A stretch of 64,000 bases of DNA from NCBI RefSeq assembly GCF_014650955.1, contig NZ_BMVY01000001.1, positions 62,001 to 126,000 on the forward strand. Reading direction: 5' to 3'. Origin of the DNA: Streptomyces tauricus (lineage in GTDB: Bacteria; Actinomycetota; Actinomycetes; Streptomycetales; Streptomycetaceae). This document shows positions 1 through 10,564 of the stretch, one piece after another. The notes below the pieces were generated by a model. That model saw only the letters and a list, made by a program, of their open reading frames with translations. It made no database searches and was not told the DNA's origin. Made by a program: the position numbers and the translations under genes. Position 1 is the first letter of the stretch, and each line of letters opens with the position of its first letter.

Positions 1-312
1 CACATCGCCGACTACGACGAAGCACGCGGCATCGTCCGCACGCTGATGGCGGCGCTCCCCTCGGGCAGCTACCTCGCGTTCAACGACAGCGTGGACACCA
101 ACAAGGCCAACGCCGAGGCCACCCGCCTCTACAACGAGAGCGGCGCCGCGCCGTACCACCTGCGCAGCCCCGCCCAACTGGCCGCATTCTTCGAGGGACT
201 TGAACTGCTCGCCCCGGGGGTGGTCCCCATCGACGACTGGCGCCCCGACCCCGGGGCGGACCGCCCCGCCGGTGACGTGATCGCGCTGGGCGGTGTCGCA
301 CGCAAACCCTGA
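1..312 (+). CDS. SAM-dependent methyltransferase, C-terminal fragment (5' end outside window)
   Basis: This is the last 103 codons of a gene that begins before the window; the frame is open from base 1 and ends in TGA at 310-312. The visible part (LMAALPSGSYLAF, then AAFFEGLELLAPGVV and a terminal GGVARKP) matches, segment by segment, the end of the complete methyltransferase at 26041-26853 (VLAAVPSGSYLVL, AFFDGLEFLEPGLV, GAVAVKP). It therefore belongs to the same actinobacterial SAM-methyltransferase family (DUF574/Methyltransf_19 type). The SAM-binding half is missing, so the substrate cannot be judged. The convergent VWA gene ends 76 bases downstream. Confidence 0.8.
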   Translation, partial: HIADYDEARGIVRTLMAALPSGSYLAFNDSVDTNKANAEATRLYNESGAAPYHLRSPAQLAAFFEGLELLAPGVVPIDDWRPDPGADRPAGDVIALGGVARKP

Positions 313-337
313 GACGACGAGGTCCGGGCCCGCCCCG

Positions 338-397
338 GCGGGACGTGGACGACAGGGCTCACCGCCGACGGAACATGGACGACAGGGCTCACCGCCG
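338..397. repeat. two-copy 30-bp direct repeat between convergent genes
   Basis: Two 30-base units (338-367 and 368-397) share a 22-base identical core, at 346-367 and 376-397. They fill the gap between the methyltransferase stop and the VWA gene, and the second copy runs over the VWA stop codon at 389. No hairpin terminator is evident here. Confidence 0.75.
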
Positions 398-1633
398 GCG
401 GGGCCGCCGGTCCCCGTCGTCCGCGATCGCCTCGGTCACCTCGATGAGAGCCGTGAGGCTGTGCCCGCTCACGAACGCGTCGCAGTGGGGGAGGGCGGCG
501 GCCATACCACCGGTGCGCGGGGCGTAACCGGGCGCCGCCCTGCGCGGGTTGACCCAGACGATCCGATGGGCGAGCCGCGCGAGGCGGGACATCTCCCGCC
601 CGACCGCGGCGGGGTCCTCGCCCTCCCACCCGTCGGAGAAGACCACCACCACCGCTCCGCGTGCCATGCCCCGGCGGCCGTACCGGTTGTTGAACTCCGC
701 CAGCGCGTGGCCGATCCGGGTGCCGCCGGACCAGTCGGACGCCGCGCCGCCCATCCGGCGCAGCGCCGCGTCCACGCCCGACGGCCCGGTGTGCCGCAGC
801 ACCGGGGTGAGCCGGGTGAGCCGGGTCGCGAAGACGAACGCCTCCGCCGCGCCCCCGGCCGCGGCGCGCGGAAAGAGCCGCAGGTAGGCCCGTGTGTACG
901 GCTCCATCGAGCGCGAGACGTCACACAGCAGCACCAGCCGTCGCCGCCGGAGCCGGTCGCGGCTGCGTGCCAGGGACAGCACCTCGCCCCCCGTGCGCTG
1001 TCCGGCGCGCAGGGTGCGGCGCAGATCGATGCGGCGCCCGCGTCGGCCGGTCTCCCGGCGGCGGCCACGGCGCAACGGCGTCCGCAGCTCCAACAGGGCG
1101 AGCAGCCGGTCCACTTCGGCCATTTCACCCGCGTCGAGAGTGGCGAAGTCCTTGTGGCCCAGGACCTCGGCCGTGCTGCCCACGGTGGGCAGCGCCTCGG
1201 TCCGCTCGTCCCGCCCCGGCCCGCGTACGCGATCGCGGTCCGACACCGCGCCGAGGTGCGAGGTGGTGAGGACGTCCGGGCGGGCCCCGGGAGCCACCGG
1301 GGCCCGCCCGGCCACGGGATCCGGCTCGGCGTCCGCCCCGGGCACGGGCCGCCCGCGACCTTGGCGCACGGAGAGCGACACGGAACGCGGCAGGCCGCCG
1401 AAGACCGCCTCGAAGACCCGGTCGAACGCACCGATCTGCTCGCGCCCCGTCACGAAGGCCAGCCGTGCCGCCCAGTACAGCGCCGCACGGTCCACCGGCG
1501 GCAGCACGCGCAGCGCCTCCAGGAACCGCACCGACCGCTCCGGGGTCACCACCACCCCGGCGCGGCGCAGCTCCGCGCCCAGCCGGACGCCGAACTCGGC
1601 CCGGTCGAAGAGCGGCACCCGCACCGCGGTCAC
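389..1633 (-). CDS. coxE: VWA-domain protein, CoxE-like CO dehydrogenase maturation factor
   Basis: The 414-residue protein has a C-terminal von Willebrand A domain. The full MIDAS metal site is visible: DVSRS (DxSxS) from Asp238, a Thr in GGTRIGH, and the Asp of FSDGWEGED. A basic, Arg-rich linker of about 40 residues precedes the domain. In cox clusters CoxE partners the AAA+ ATPase CoxD to mature the Cu-Mo centre of CO dehydrogenase, and this gene directly follows the MoxR/CoxD gene. The GTG start at 1633 overlaps the stop of that gene (GTGA, four bases), which fixes the start and suggests translational coupling. It is the last gene of the leftward cox operon. Confidence 0.88.
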   Translation of the reverse strand: MTAVRVPLFDRAEFGVRLGAELRRAGVVVTPERSVRFLEALRVLPPVDRAALYWAARLAFVTGREQIGAFDRVFEAVFGGLPRSVSLSVRQGRGRPVPGADAEPDPVAGRAPVAPGARPDVLTTSHLGAVSDRDRVRGPGRDERTEALPTVGSTAEVLGHKDFATLDAGEMAEVDRLLALLELRTPLRRGRRRETGRRGRRIDLRRTLRAGQRTGGEVLSLARSRDRLRRRRLVLLCDVSRSMEPYTRAYLRLFPRAAAGGAAEAFVFATRLTRLTPVLRHTGPSGVDAALRRMGGAASDWSGGTRIGHALAEFNNRYGRRGMARGAVVVVFSDGWEGEDPAAVGREMSRLARLAHRIVWVNPRRAAPGYAPRTGGMAAALPHCDAFVSGHSLTALIEVTEAIADDGDRRPRRR

Positions 1634-2529
1634 GGCCGCCGGCCCGCGACCAGCCACGCCAGACCGCGGTCGCGCACCGACTCCTGGTCCTCCCGGTACT
1701 TGAGCAGCGAGCCGAGGGTGCTTCCGGCGATCCCCTCGTCCAGGACGTCCACACCGAGCAGCCGCAGCGCGGAGAGCCAGTCGATGGTCTCGGCGACACC
1801 GGGCGCCTTCTGCAGCTCCAGCGCCCGCAGCCGCCGTACGGCCGCCGCCACCGCGACCGCCAGCTCGCGTGACGTGCCGGGCACCCGCCGCCGCACGATC
1901 TCGATGAGCCGCTCCGTCTCCGGATAGTCGATCCAGTGGTACAGGCACCGGCGTTTGAGCGCGTCGTGGAGGTCGCGCGTGCGGTTGGAGGTGAGCAGCA
2001 CGACAGGCGGCACCTCGGCCCGTACGGTGCCAAGCTCCGGGATGGTGACGGCGGCCTCGGCGAGCACCTCCAGCAGGAACGCCTCGAAGTCGTCGTCGGC
2101 GCGGTCGATCTCGTCGATGAGCAGGACGGCGGGCGCCGGGCCGGGATGGCTGAGCGCGGCGAGCACCGGCCGCCGCAGCAGGTACGCCTCGCTGAACAGG
2201 TCGTCCTCGCCGATCTGTTCGTGGCGTGCCTCGGCGAGCCGGATGCCGAGCAACTGGCGGGGATGGTTCCACTCGTACAGCGCCTCGGCCGCGTCCAGGC
2301 CGTCGTAGCACTGCAGCCGGATCAGCGGGCTGCCGAGGACGGCGGCCACCGACTTGGCCGCCTCGGTCTTGCCGACACCCGCCTCGCCCTCAAGGAGCAG
2401 CGGCTGGGGGAGGCGCAGCGCCAGGAAGAGGGCGGTGACCAGGCCGTCGTCGGCGAGGTAGCCCAGTGCGTCCAGCGCGGCGCGCAGACTCCCGACGCCC
2501 GGCAGGGCGCGCTCGACGTACTCGCTCAC
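1630..2529 (-). CDS. coxD: MoxR-family AAA+ ATPase, CoxD-like
   Basis: The 299-residue AAA+ ATPase has Walker A GEAGVGKT (residues 48-55), Walker B VLLIDE (135-140), a sensor-1 segment LLTSNRT, and an arginine-rich segment after it. In Oligotropha, CoxD is the chaperone-like ATPase needed to build the Mo-Cu active site, acting with the VWA protein CoxE. The neighbours here (CoxF-like upstream, CoxE-like downstream) give the same role. The frame is open further upstream, but the GTG at 2529 overlaps the xdhC stop as GTGA, so I chose this start; the upstream frame is only a read-through of the YHS coding region. Confidence 0.88.
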   Translation of the reverse strand: MSEYVERALPGVGSLRAALDALGYLADDGLVTALFLALRLPQPLLLEGEAGVGKTEAAKSVAAVLGSPLIRLQCYDGLDAAEALYEWNHPRQLLGIRLAEARHEQIGEDDLFSEAYLLRRPVLAALSHPGPAPAVLLIDEIDRADDDFEAFLLEVLAEAAVTIPELGTVRAEVPPVVLLTSNRTRDLHDALKRRCLYHWIDYPETERLIEIVRRRVPGTSRELAVAVAAAVRRLRALELQKAPGVAETIDWLSALRLLGVDVLDEGIAGSTLGSLLKYREDQESVRDRGLAWLVAGRRP

Positions 2530-3532
2530 GAAGCCCCGGCCTCCGACCCCGCCCCGGCCCGCGCGTAGCGGGCGGGGTCCTTCTCGTACGCGTCGCGACA
2601 GGCGGGGCGGCAGAACCACCGCCGACGACCGCCACCCGCGTCCGAGAAGGGCGTTCCGCCCTCGGCGGCGACGACCTCCATCCCGCACACCGGGTCGACG
2701 ACGGTCACCGGAACGACCGCGCCAGCCGTGGCAGCCGCCTCAGCTGTCTCAGCCGCTTCAGCCGGCGGCGACGGTGAGCGCACCTCCCGTACCACCTCCG
2801 CCAGGATCGACAGCGCGATCTCGCCCGGCGTACGGGCCCCGATCCACAGGCCCGCCGGAGTGCGGACGCGGGCCCGCTGCTCCTCGTCCAGCTCGTGGGC
2901 GAGCCCGGCCAGCACCGCCGCCCCGCGCCGGGGACTGGCGACGAGCCCGATGTACGGCACACCGGCCCGTACCGCCGCCATCAGGACCCGTTCCTCGTCG
3001 CGGCCGTGGGAGGCGATCACCACGGCCCGCGTTCCGGCCGGCGCCTGCGCGCCGAGCACGTCGGCACCGGACACCGACGTGATCGCGTAACCGAGCGCCG
3101 GACCGAAGGCGAGCAGCGCGCGGGCGATGGGGGACTCACCGAACACCACGACACGCGGCGCGGGCCGCAGGGGCTCCAGGAAGATCTCCAGCTCGCCACC
3201 GGACAGACAGGGGTTGCAGACGCTGACCGCGCCCTCCTCGACGACCGGTTCCCCGGTGCCGTCCGCCGTCTCCCGCGGTGAGATGCGCAGCAGCAGGGAC
3301 TCACCGCTGCGCAGGGTCCGCAGCGCCTGCACCCGTACGGTCGCCTCCGCGCAGACCCCTCCGACGAAACCCTCGATCCTGCCGTCCGATAGGACCAGCG
3401 CGGTGTCGCCCGGCCGCGCGCTCGCCGGCCGGCGGGCCCGCACCACGGTGGCCTTCACGAACGGCACATGACGTCCCGTCAGTTCGGCCATGCGTGCCTC
3501 CAGCACTCCGGGAGGCGGTGGTACGACGGGAC

Positions 3533-3536
<4 letters not shown>
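2526..3536 (-). CDS. coxF: XdhC/CoxF-family molybdenum-cofactor maturation protein with C-terminal YHS domain
   Basis: The 336-residue protein starts with an XdhC/CoxI-type domain (GFVGGVCAE near residue 60, CNPCLSGGELEIFLEP near 107-122). A Rossmann-like domain follows (VVVFGESPIARALL), containing the HGRDEE segment typical of XdhC proteins. These factors insert or sulfurate the Mo cofactor of xanthine-dehydrogenase-family enzymes. After an Ala/Glu/Pro linker (about residues 255-280) comes an unexpected YHS domain: DPVCGMEV, an F-S-D segment, WFCRPACRDAYEKDPARY. YHS domains are usually linked to metal handling. The ATG at 3536 overlaps the coxL stop (ATGA). Start and family are secure; the job of the YHS tail is unknown. 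Confidence 0.88.
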
Positions 3537-5946
<2,410 letters not shown>

Positions 5947-5950
<4 letters not shown>

Positions 5951-6486
5951 GTCTGGCCCCCTGTGGCTGTGGCTGTCGCTGTCGCTGTCGCTGTCGTTGT
6001 GGCTGTGGCTTCCGGGGCGGCGGCCGTGGCCTGTTCCCTGGCCGCCCACTGGATGGACTTGACGATGTTCAGATAGCCGGTGCACCGGCACAGCTGCCCG
6101 GAGATGGCCTCGCGGATCTCCTGGTCGGACGGGTCCGGATTGCGGTCCAGGAGCGCCCGGCCGGCCAGCATCATGCCCGGTGTGCAGAACCCGCACTGCA
6201 GCCCGTGCTGTTCGATGAACCCCTGCTGCACGGGGTCGAGCCTGTCGCCGTCCGCCAGGTCCTCGACCGTACGGATCTCATGACCGGCCGCCATCACCGC
6301 CAGGACCGTGCAGCTCTTCACGGGTTCGCCGTCCATCAGCACCACACAGGTGCCGCAGTTGCTGGTGTCGCACCCCCAGTGGGTGCCCGTCAGCCCCAGG
6401 TCGTCGCGGAGGAACCGCACGAGCAGATGGCGGGGCTCGACCTCCCGGGTCCTGTCCTCGCCGTTGACGTCGACAGTGATCCGCAT
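5947..6486 (-). CDS. coxS: carbon monoxide dehydrogenase small subunit, two [2Fe-2S] clusters
   Basis: The 179-residue iron-sulfur subunit shows both clusters. A plant-ferredoxin-type set is at Cys39, Cys44, Cys47 and Cys59 (GCDTSNCGTC...SC). The second set is at Cys98, Cys101, Cys133 and Cys135 (CGFC...CRC in a helical domain). It carries electrons from the Mo-Cu centre to the FAD subunit. The ATG at 6486 lies five bases after the coxM stop. The C-terminus ends in an unusual Ala/Thr tail of about 25 residues (alternating TA), coded by a hexanucleotide repeat. That tail is longer than in typical CoxS and probably has no catalytic role. Confidence 0.93.
5963..6010. repeat. hexanucleotide tandem repeat in the coxS 3' end
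   Basis: Eight consecutive 6-base units (gtggct or gtcgct, one gtcgtt) encode the Thr-Ala tail of CoxS. The first codons of coxL, across the ATGA junction, also contain short GTCCCT-like repeats. Such arrays can expand or contract by slippage in multiples of six without breaking the frame. Confidence 0.85.
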
Positions 6487-6491
6487 ACGCC

Positions 6492-7382
6492 TCACGCCTC
6501 CCCTGTGGTGCCCTGGGCGGTCCGTGCCCTTGCGACGGACCGCCGCAGGGCCCGCCTGGTGAGTTCGCCGGCCAGATGGCGTTTGTACTCGGCGCTGCCC
6601 CGGCCGTCGGTGACCGGCGAACAGTTCGCGGAGGCCAGCCGGCCCGCCTCCTCGTACAGCGACTCGGACGGCTCGTTGCCGTCCAGCAGCTCCTGGACCG
6701 GGCCGAGGTTCAGCGCGCCCGCGCCCACCGCCGCCAGCCCCACGCCCGACTCGGCGATCCGGCCCTCGCGCAGGGTCAGCGCGACCCCGGCGGCGGCGAC
6801 CGCCCAGTCGCCGGACTTGCGCTCGACCTTCTCGTACGCGCTGCCCGCACCCGGCAGGACCGGGATCCGCACCTGGACCAGCATCTCGCCGACGCCCACC
6901 GCGGTCTCGTACGGGCCCTGGTGGAAGTCGGCCATGGGCACGATCCGTTCGCCGGCCTCCCCGCGGATCACGACACGCGCGTGCAGGGCCCCGCACACCG
7001 CGGACAGGTCCTCCGACGGGTCCGCCTGGCACAGGGAGCCGCCGATGGTGCCCCGGTTGCGGACCGGCGGGTCGGCGATCACCTTCTCCGCGTCGTGGAC
7101 GATGGGGAAGTACCGGCCGACCAGCGGTGACTCCAGGAGGGTGCGGTGCCGGGTCAGCGCGCCGATGTGCAGCTCGTCCCCGACCTGCTCGATGTGGTCG
7201 AGTTCGTGCAGGTCATTGATGTCTACGAGCAGTTCGGGTCCGGCGAGGCGCAACTTCATCATGGGCAGCAGGCTGTGTCCGCCTGCCACGACCCTGGCCT
7301 CCTCGCCGTAGCGCCGCAGCAGCTCCAGCGCCTCGGCCACGCTCGTCGCACGCCGGTAGTCGAACGAAGCGGGTACCTGCAC
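6492..7382 (-). CDS. coxM: carbon monoxide dehydrogenase medium (FAD) subunit
   Basis: The 296-residue flavoprotein subunit has the FAD-binding signatures of the family. AGGHSLLPMMKLR lies in the N-terminal domain, and GTIGGSLCQADPSEDL (the TIGG motif) comes later, followed by the CO-dehydrogenase flavoprotein C-terminal domain. It accepts electrons from CoxS and passes them on. I chose the GTG at 7382 because a strong Shine-Dalgarno sequence (GGGAGGGA) sits about seven bases upstream; the frame is open further 5' but runs into repeats. It is first in the leftward operon coxM-S-L-F-D-E and is divergent from a LysR gene 209 bases away. Confidence 0.93.
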   Translation of the reverse strand: MQVPASFDYRRATSVAEALELLRRYGEEARVVAGGHSLLPMMKLRLAGPELLVDINDLHELDHIEQVGDELHIGALTRHRTLLESPLVGRYFPIVHDAEKVIADPPVRNRGTIGGSLCQADPSEDLSAVCGALHARVVIRGEAGERIVPMADFHQGPYETAVGVGEMLVQVRIPVLPGAGSAYEKVERKSGDWAVAAAGVALTLREGRIAESGVGLAAVGAGALNLGPVQELLDGNEPSESLYEEAGRLASANCSPVTDGRGSAEYKRHLAGELTRRALRRSVARARTAQGTTGEA

Positions 7383-7428
7383 GGCACGTTCCCTCCCCTT
7401 GAGGACCGGGACCGGCCCGGCATCCGGC

Positions 7429-7476
7429 GGTCCAGTGGTCCAGTGGTCCAACGGTCCGGCGGTCCGGCGGTCCGGC
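7429..7476. repeat. 8-bp tandem repeat upstream of coxM
   Basis: Six contiguous 8-base units of the form GGTCC+NNN (two GGTCCAGT, one GGTCCAAC, three GGTCCGGC) lie just upstream of the coxM ribosome binding site, in the likely 5' leader or promoter-proximal region. The first three and last three differ in the terminal three bases, which suggests two rounds of duplication. Confidence 0.8.
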
Positions 7477-7526
7477 GGTGCGGTCCGGGGGGAACGATCG
7501 CGCGGACGTACGGGCCGGTCAACGGC

Positions 7527-7548
7527 GACTCAAGCGAATGCTTAAGTC
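7527..7548. promoter_or_regulatory. inverted repeat between coxM and lysR, probable LysR-type operator
   Basis: GACTCAAGC, four bases GAAT, then GCTTAAGTC: nine-base arms with one mismatch. It lies in the divergent region, 44 bases before the LysR start and about 145 bases before coxM, a usual place for a LysR autoregulatory/activation site. The core TCAAGC-N4-GCTTAA recurs before coxG at 8587-8606. The site is seen directly; that LysR binds it is inference. Confidence 0.6.
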
Positions 7549-7591
7549 GGCTGCCGACGGAACGGGTCCTACCGGCCGGACAGCCGTTGTA

Positions 7592-8560
7592 ATGGCGAAC
7601 ATGACGCTGACTCAGCTGCGCGCATTCGTCACAGTGGCCCGCCTGGGATCCGTGAAGGGTGCCGCCCAGTCGCTCGGAGTGACCGAGGCAGCCGTCTCCG
7701 GGGCGGTCGCCGCGCTCCGCCGCGAACTGGGCGACGTGCTCTTCATCCGGGCCGCGGGCGGGATCAGCCTCACCCCGGGCGGCAACCGGCTGGCCGCGGG
7801 CGCCGCCGAGATCGTGGGTCTCGCCGAGGAGACCCGGCACCGTGTCCGCCAGGCGAGTTCCGGCACCGCCCATCTGCGCGTCGCGTCCACGGAGGCCGGG
7901 GTGGAACAGGTGCTGCCCGCCTTGCTGACGTCCTTCGGCCGCAGGCAGCCCGACCTCGATGTGGAGACCCTCGCCGTACCGGTGGCGGTCTTCGGCGATC
8001 TGCTCCGCGACCGGCGCGCCGATGTCACCATCGGGCCTGCGCCGCATCCGGCACCGGCCGTCGAGTCGATACCGTTCCTGCGCTTCCAGCTGGCCGTCGT
8101 CGCCGCACCGGACCACCCGCTGAAACACCGGCAACGGCTGGTCCCCGCCCAACTGGCCAACGAGCCATGGCTGCTGGGCCCGGCCGGGCTCGACCCGGAC
8201 ACCCTGTCCGGTGCCTTCCTCGCGCACACCGGGGTCGAGGCCACCGGTGCCAAGGCGTTCCCCAGCGTCACGGCCTCGCTCAACGCGGTGGCCGCAGGGG
8301 CCGGGCTGTCCGTGGCCTTCCTGCACGTCGTCCGCGACGACCTGCGGCGCGGGTCACTGATCCGGCTCGATGTCGCGGGCGCGAGGCTGAGCGGCATGCT
8401 GTACGCGAGCGCGCTCACCGGGGAACGCCGCTCGACGACGGCCGCCGCGCTGTGCCGCTTCGTGACGACACCGGCCGCGACGCAGGCGGTGCTGACCCGG
8501 TCCAACGGGGTTCCCATGAACGAGTTCCGTCCGCCGGTCCACGTCACCATCTGGAGCTGA
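7592..8560 (+). CDS. LysR-family transcriptional regulator of the cox cluster
   Basis: The 322-residue protein has an N-terminal winged helix (TLTQLRAFVTVARLGSV, then AAQSLGVTEAAVSGAVAALR as the recognition region, residues about 4-60) and a C-terminal periplasmic-binding-type effector domain. It is divergent from coxM and followed by coxG, so CO-dehydrogenase control is the natural role. LysR-type regulators of this kind occur next to actinobacterial cox operons. No strong Shine-Dalgarno is visible. The ATG at 7592 gives MANMTLTQL, and an internal ATG at 7601 is an equally reasonable start. Confidence 0.85.
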   Translation: MANMTLTQLRAFVTVARLGSVKGAAQSLGVTEAAVSGAVAALRRELGDVLFIRAAGGISLTPGGNRLAAGAAEIVGLAEETRHRVRQASSGTAHLRVASTEAGVEQVLPALLTSFGRRQPDLDVETLAVPVAVFGDLLRDRRADVTIGPAPHPAPAVESIPFLRFQLAVVAAPDHPLKHRQRLVPAQLANEPWLLGPAGLDPDTLSGAFLAHTGVEATGAKAFPSVTASLNAVAAGAGLSVAFLHVVRDDLRRGSLIRLDVAGARLSGMLYASALTGERRSTTAAALCRFVTTPAATQAVLTRSNGVPMNEFRPPVHVTIWS

Positions 8561-8586
8561 CGTCTGCCTTCCCTGCCCGCCGGGCG

Positions 8587-8606
8587 TCTTAAGCAAAGGC
8601 TGAAGA
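8587..8606. promoter_or_regulatory. inverted repeat before coxG, probable second LysR operator
   Basis: TCTTAAGC, AAAG, GCTGAAGA: eight-base arms with one mismatch, between the lysR stop (8560) and the coxG start. The core TTAAGC-N4-GCTGAA matches the site at 7527-7548 in spacing and at most arm positions (shared form TYAAGC-N4-GCTKAA), so both genes flanking lysR appear to share one control signal. Confidence 0.55.
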
Positions 8607-8649
8607 GCGCGTTGACGCTCCGGCGGGCCGCGCCCATGGTGTGTCCGTC

Positions 8650-9882
8650 ATGGACTTCACCAACGAGTTCCGAGTGAACCTGCCGCCCGACGGGGCCTGG
8701 GCCCTGCTGACCGATGTGGAGCGGATCGCTCCCTGCATGCCGGGTGCCCAGCTCACCGGCGTGGACGGCGAGGCCTACAACGGCGTCGTGAAGGTCAAGG
8801 TCGGCCCCATGACCGTCCAGTACAAGGGGGTCGTCTCCTTCGAGGAGAAGGACGAGGCGGGGCGTACGGCGGTACTTCACGCGCGGGGCCGTGACACCCG
8901 GGGTCAGGGCAACGCCGACGCCAGGGTCACCGCCCGGCTGGCGCCGGACGGGGACGGAACACGGGTCACCGTGGACACCCGGCTCACCATCACGGGCCGG
9001 GTGGCGCAGTTCGGCAAAGGAATGATCGAGGAGATCAGCGGACGACTCCTGACCCAGTTCGTCGACAACCTGGAGGGCCAACTGGCGGCGGAGCGGCGCC
9101 GAGCGCAACCGGCACCCGGTACGGGCGAACCACTGCAGCAGGCGCCACAGCCACAGGGTCAGCCCCAGGCTCAGGCGCCGGTGTCTCCGCCAGCGCCCGT
9201 GCCCGCGGCTGGCCCGGAGCCTGGGCCGACCCCGGCGGCTGCGGCTGCGGTGGGGTCGGCCACCGGGCCTGACACCGGCCCGGGCTCCGGCGCGGAGGTC
9301 GCGGCGCCGGCCGCTACAGCTCCGGGCATCGGCCTGGGCCACGGCCAGGGCACGGGGCCCGACATCGGCGCGGGCTACGGCGCGGGCACCGGCCTGGACG
9401 CTGGCCTGGGCCACGACTCGGGCATCGGATCGGGCCTCGGTGCGGAGGCCGCGGCGCCGGCCGCTGCAGCGCCGGGCACCAGCCCGGACCACGAACCGGG
9501 CAGCGGGCCCGACACCGGCGCGGGCCACAGCGTAGGCACGGGCACTGGCACCGGGCCCGAGACCGGCGCGAGCCACGGTGCGGGCACTGGCCCGGGCTCC
9601 GGCGCGGAGGTCGCGGCGCCGGCTGCTGCGGCTCCGGGCACCACCGTGGCTGACGGCTCCACGACCGGAGCCGGGCAGGGGCCCGATCCGGTGAGCCCGG
9701 CGGCTTCCGCCGCCCCCGTGTCGGACGGGGGCCGCCCCGCGTCCGCACCGCCCGCCCCGGCGGAGGTGCAGCCCCTGGACCTGATGAGCGTGGCCCGCGG
9801 CGCCGTCCTGAAGCGCGTCCTCCCGGCAGTGCTGGTGCTGGCCGTGATCGTCACCGTCCTGGTCGTCTGGCTCACGAGCTAG
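8650..9882 (+). CDS. coxG: CoxG-like SRPBCC protein with long Ala/Gly/Pro-rich linker and C-terminal membrane anchor
   Basis: Residues 1-150 form a CoxG/SRPBCC domain (DFTNEFRVNLPPDGAWALL, VKVKVGPMTVQYKG, RVAQFGKGMIEEIS). CoxG is thought to attach CO dehydrogenase to the inner face of the membrane. About 220 low-complexity residues rich in Ala, Gly, Pro and Thr follow, with three repeats of an AAPAA(A/T)APG segment. A single C-terminal helix ends the protein (VLPAVLVLAVIVTVLVVW plus three residues). At 410 aa it is more than twice the bare family length. I prefer the ATG at 8650; a GTG at 8641 would add three residues. The layout fits a tethered recruiter with a flexible arm. Confidence 0.85.
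   Translation: MDFTNEFRVNLPPDGAWALLTDVERIAPCMPGAQLTGVDGEAYNGVVKVKVGPMTVQYKGVVSFEEKDEAGRTAVLHARGRDTRGQGNADARVTARLAPDGDGTRVTVDTRLTITGRVAQFGKGMIEEISGRLLTQFVDNLEGQLAAERRRAQPAPGTGEPLQQAPQPQGQPQAQAPVSPPAPVPAAGPEPGPTPAAAAAVGSATGPDTGPGSGAEVAAPAATAPGIGLGHGQGTGPDIGAGYGAGTGLDAGLGHDSGIGSGLGAEAAAPAAAAPGTSPDHEPGSGPDTGAGHSVGTGTGTGPETGASHGAGTGPGSGAEVAAPAAAAPGTTVADGSTTGAGQGPDPVSPAASAAPVSDGGRPASAPPAPAEVQPLDLMSVARGAVLKRVLPAVLVLAVIVTVLVVWLTS
9281..9640. repeat. three dispersed copies of a ~47-bp coding repeat inside coxG
   Basis: Near-identical blocks at about 9281-9328, 9432-9478 and 9594-9640 encode (S/L)GAE(V/A)AAPAAxAPG. They are separated by degenerate Gly-Thr-His-rich sequence with a shorter period. This looks like expansion of a linker by duplication. 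Confidence 0.75.
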
Positions 9883-10030
9883 AGGCGGGCCCGCCGGTCT
9901 CTCGCGAGGCGAGGGGGTCGGACGTGCCCGGGGTCGGACGCCCTGCTGTCGGCGCCCCGGCTGACGACCACGGCGACCCGCGGAGACCGCGGATTTCGCG
10001 CTTGCGTCCGCGTGTCGACAGGATGGGGGT

Positions 10031-10564
10031 ATGAACGACATCCGTACCCCCCGCCTGCTGCTCCGCCGCTGGCAGGACGACGACCTCGTGCCCCTGTCCG
10101 AGATCCACGCCGACCCGACGGTGATGCAGTGGATCGGCGACGGCCGGCCGCGGTCCCTGGAGGAGACCGCGGAGGACATCGAGGCGTGGGAGGAGGAGTG
10201 GGACGAGGAGGGTTTCGGGGTCTTCGCCGTCGAACTCCTCGGCTCGGGCGAGCTCGCCGGAGCGGTCGGCCTGTACGTCCCCGACTCCCCGCCCGAGATC
10301 GCGGACAGGATCGCCATCACCTGGCGGCTCGGCCGGGTCTACTGGGGCCAGGGGTACGCGTCCGAGGCCGCCCACGCGGCGCTCGAGTTCGCCCTTCAGG
10401 ACCGCGGCATCGACCGGGTCGTCGCCGCGCCCCGCCCGGGCGACAGCGCCTCCGCGAACGTACTGGAGAAGCTCGGCATGACGATGGAGGGTGCCGTGCA
10501 GGACCCGGTCCACGGACACGACCTCCGGCTGTACACGATCGACCTGACGGAGTACGAGGGCTGA
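10031..10564 (+). CDS. GNAT-family N-acetyltransferase (RimJ/RimL type)
   Basis: The 177-residue protein begins TPRLLLRRWQDDDLVPL, the usual start of RimJ/RimL-type acetyltransferases. It carries the acetyl-CoA loop GRVYWGQGYASEAAHAAL (Q/R-x-x-G-x-G/A as GQGYAS) and the late SANVLEKLGM segment. It transfers acetyl from acetyl-CoA to an amine, but the substrate cannot be read from sequence. A purine-rich ribosome site (GGATGGGGG) precedes the ATG. It stands alone after coxG with its own 148-base leader, so a link to CO metabolism is not supported. Confidence 0.87.
   Translation: MNDIRTPRLLLRRWQDDDLVPLSEIHADPTVMQWIGDGRPRSLEETAEDIEAWEEEWDEEGFGVFAVELLGSGELAGAVGLYVPDSPPEIADRIAITWRLGRVYWGQGYASEAAHAALEFALQDRGIDRVVAAPRPGDSASANVLEKLGMTMEGAVQDPVHGHDLRLYTIDLTEYEG

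Noticed and set aside
293..1927. 544-codon frame on the + strand across the coxE and coxD genes
   Set aside because: Pro/Arg/Gly-rich antisense shadow of two genes that show complete VWA and AAA+ motifs.
7429..7476. CRISPR-like repeat array
   Set aside because: Units are 8 bases and contiguous with no spacers; no cas genes are present. The array at 25996-26040 is rejected for the same reason.
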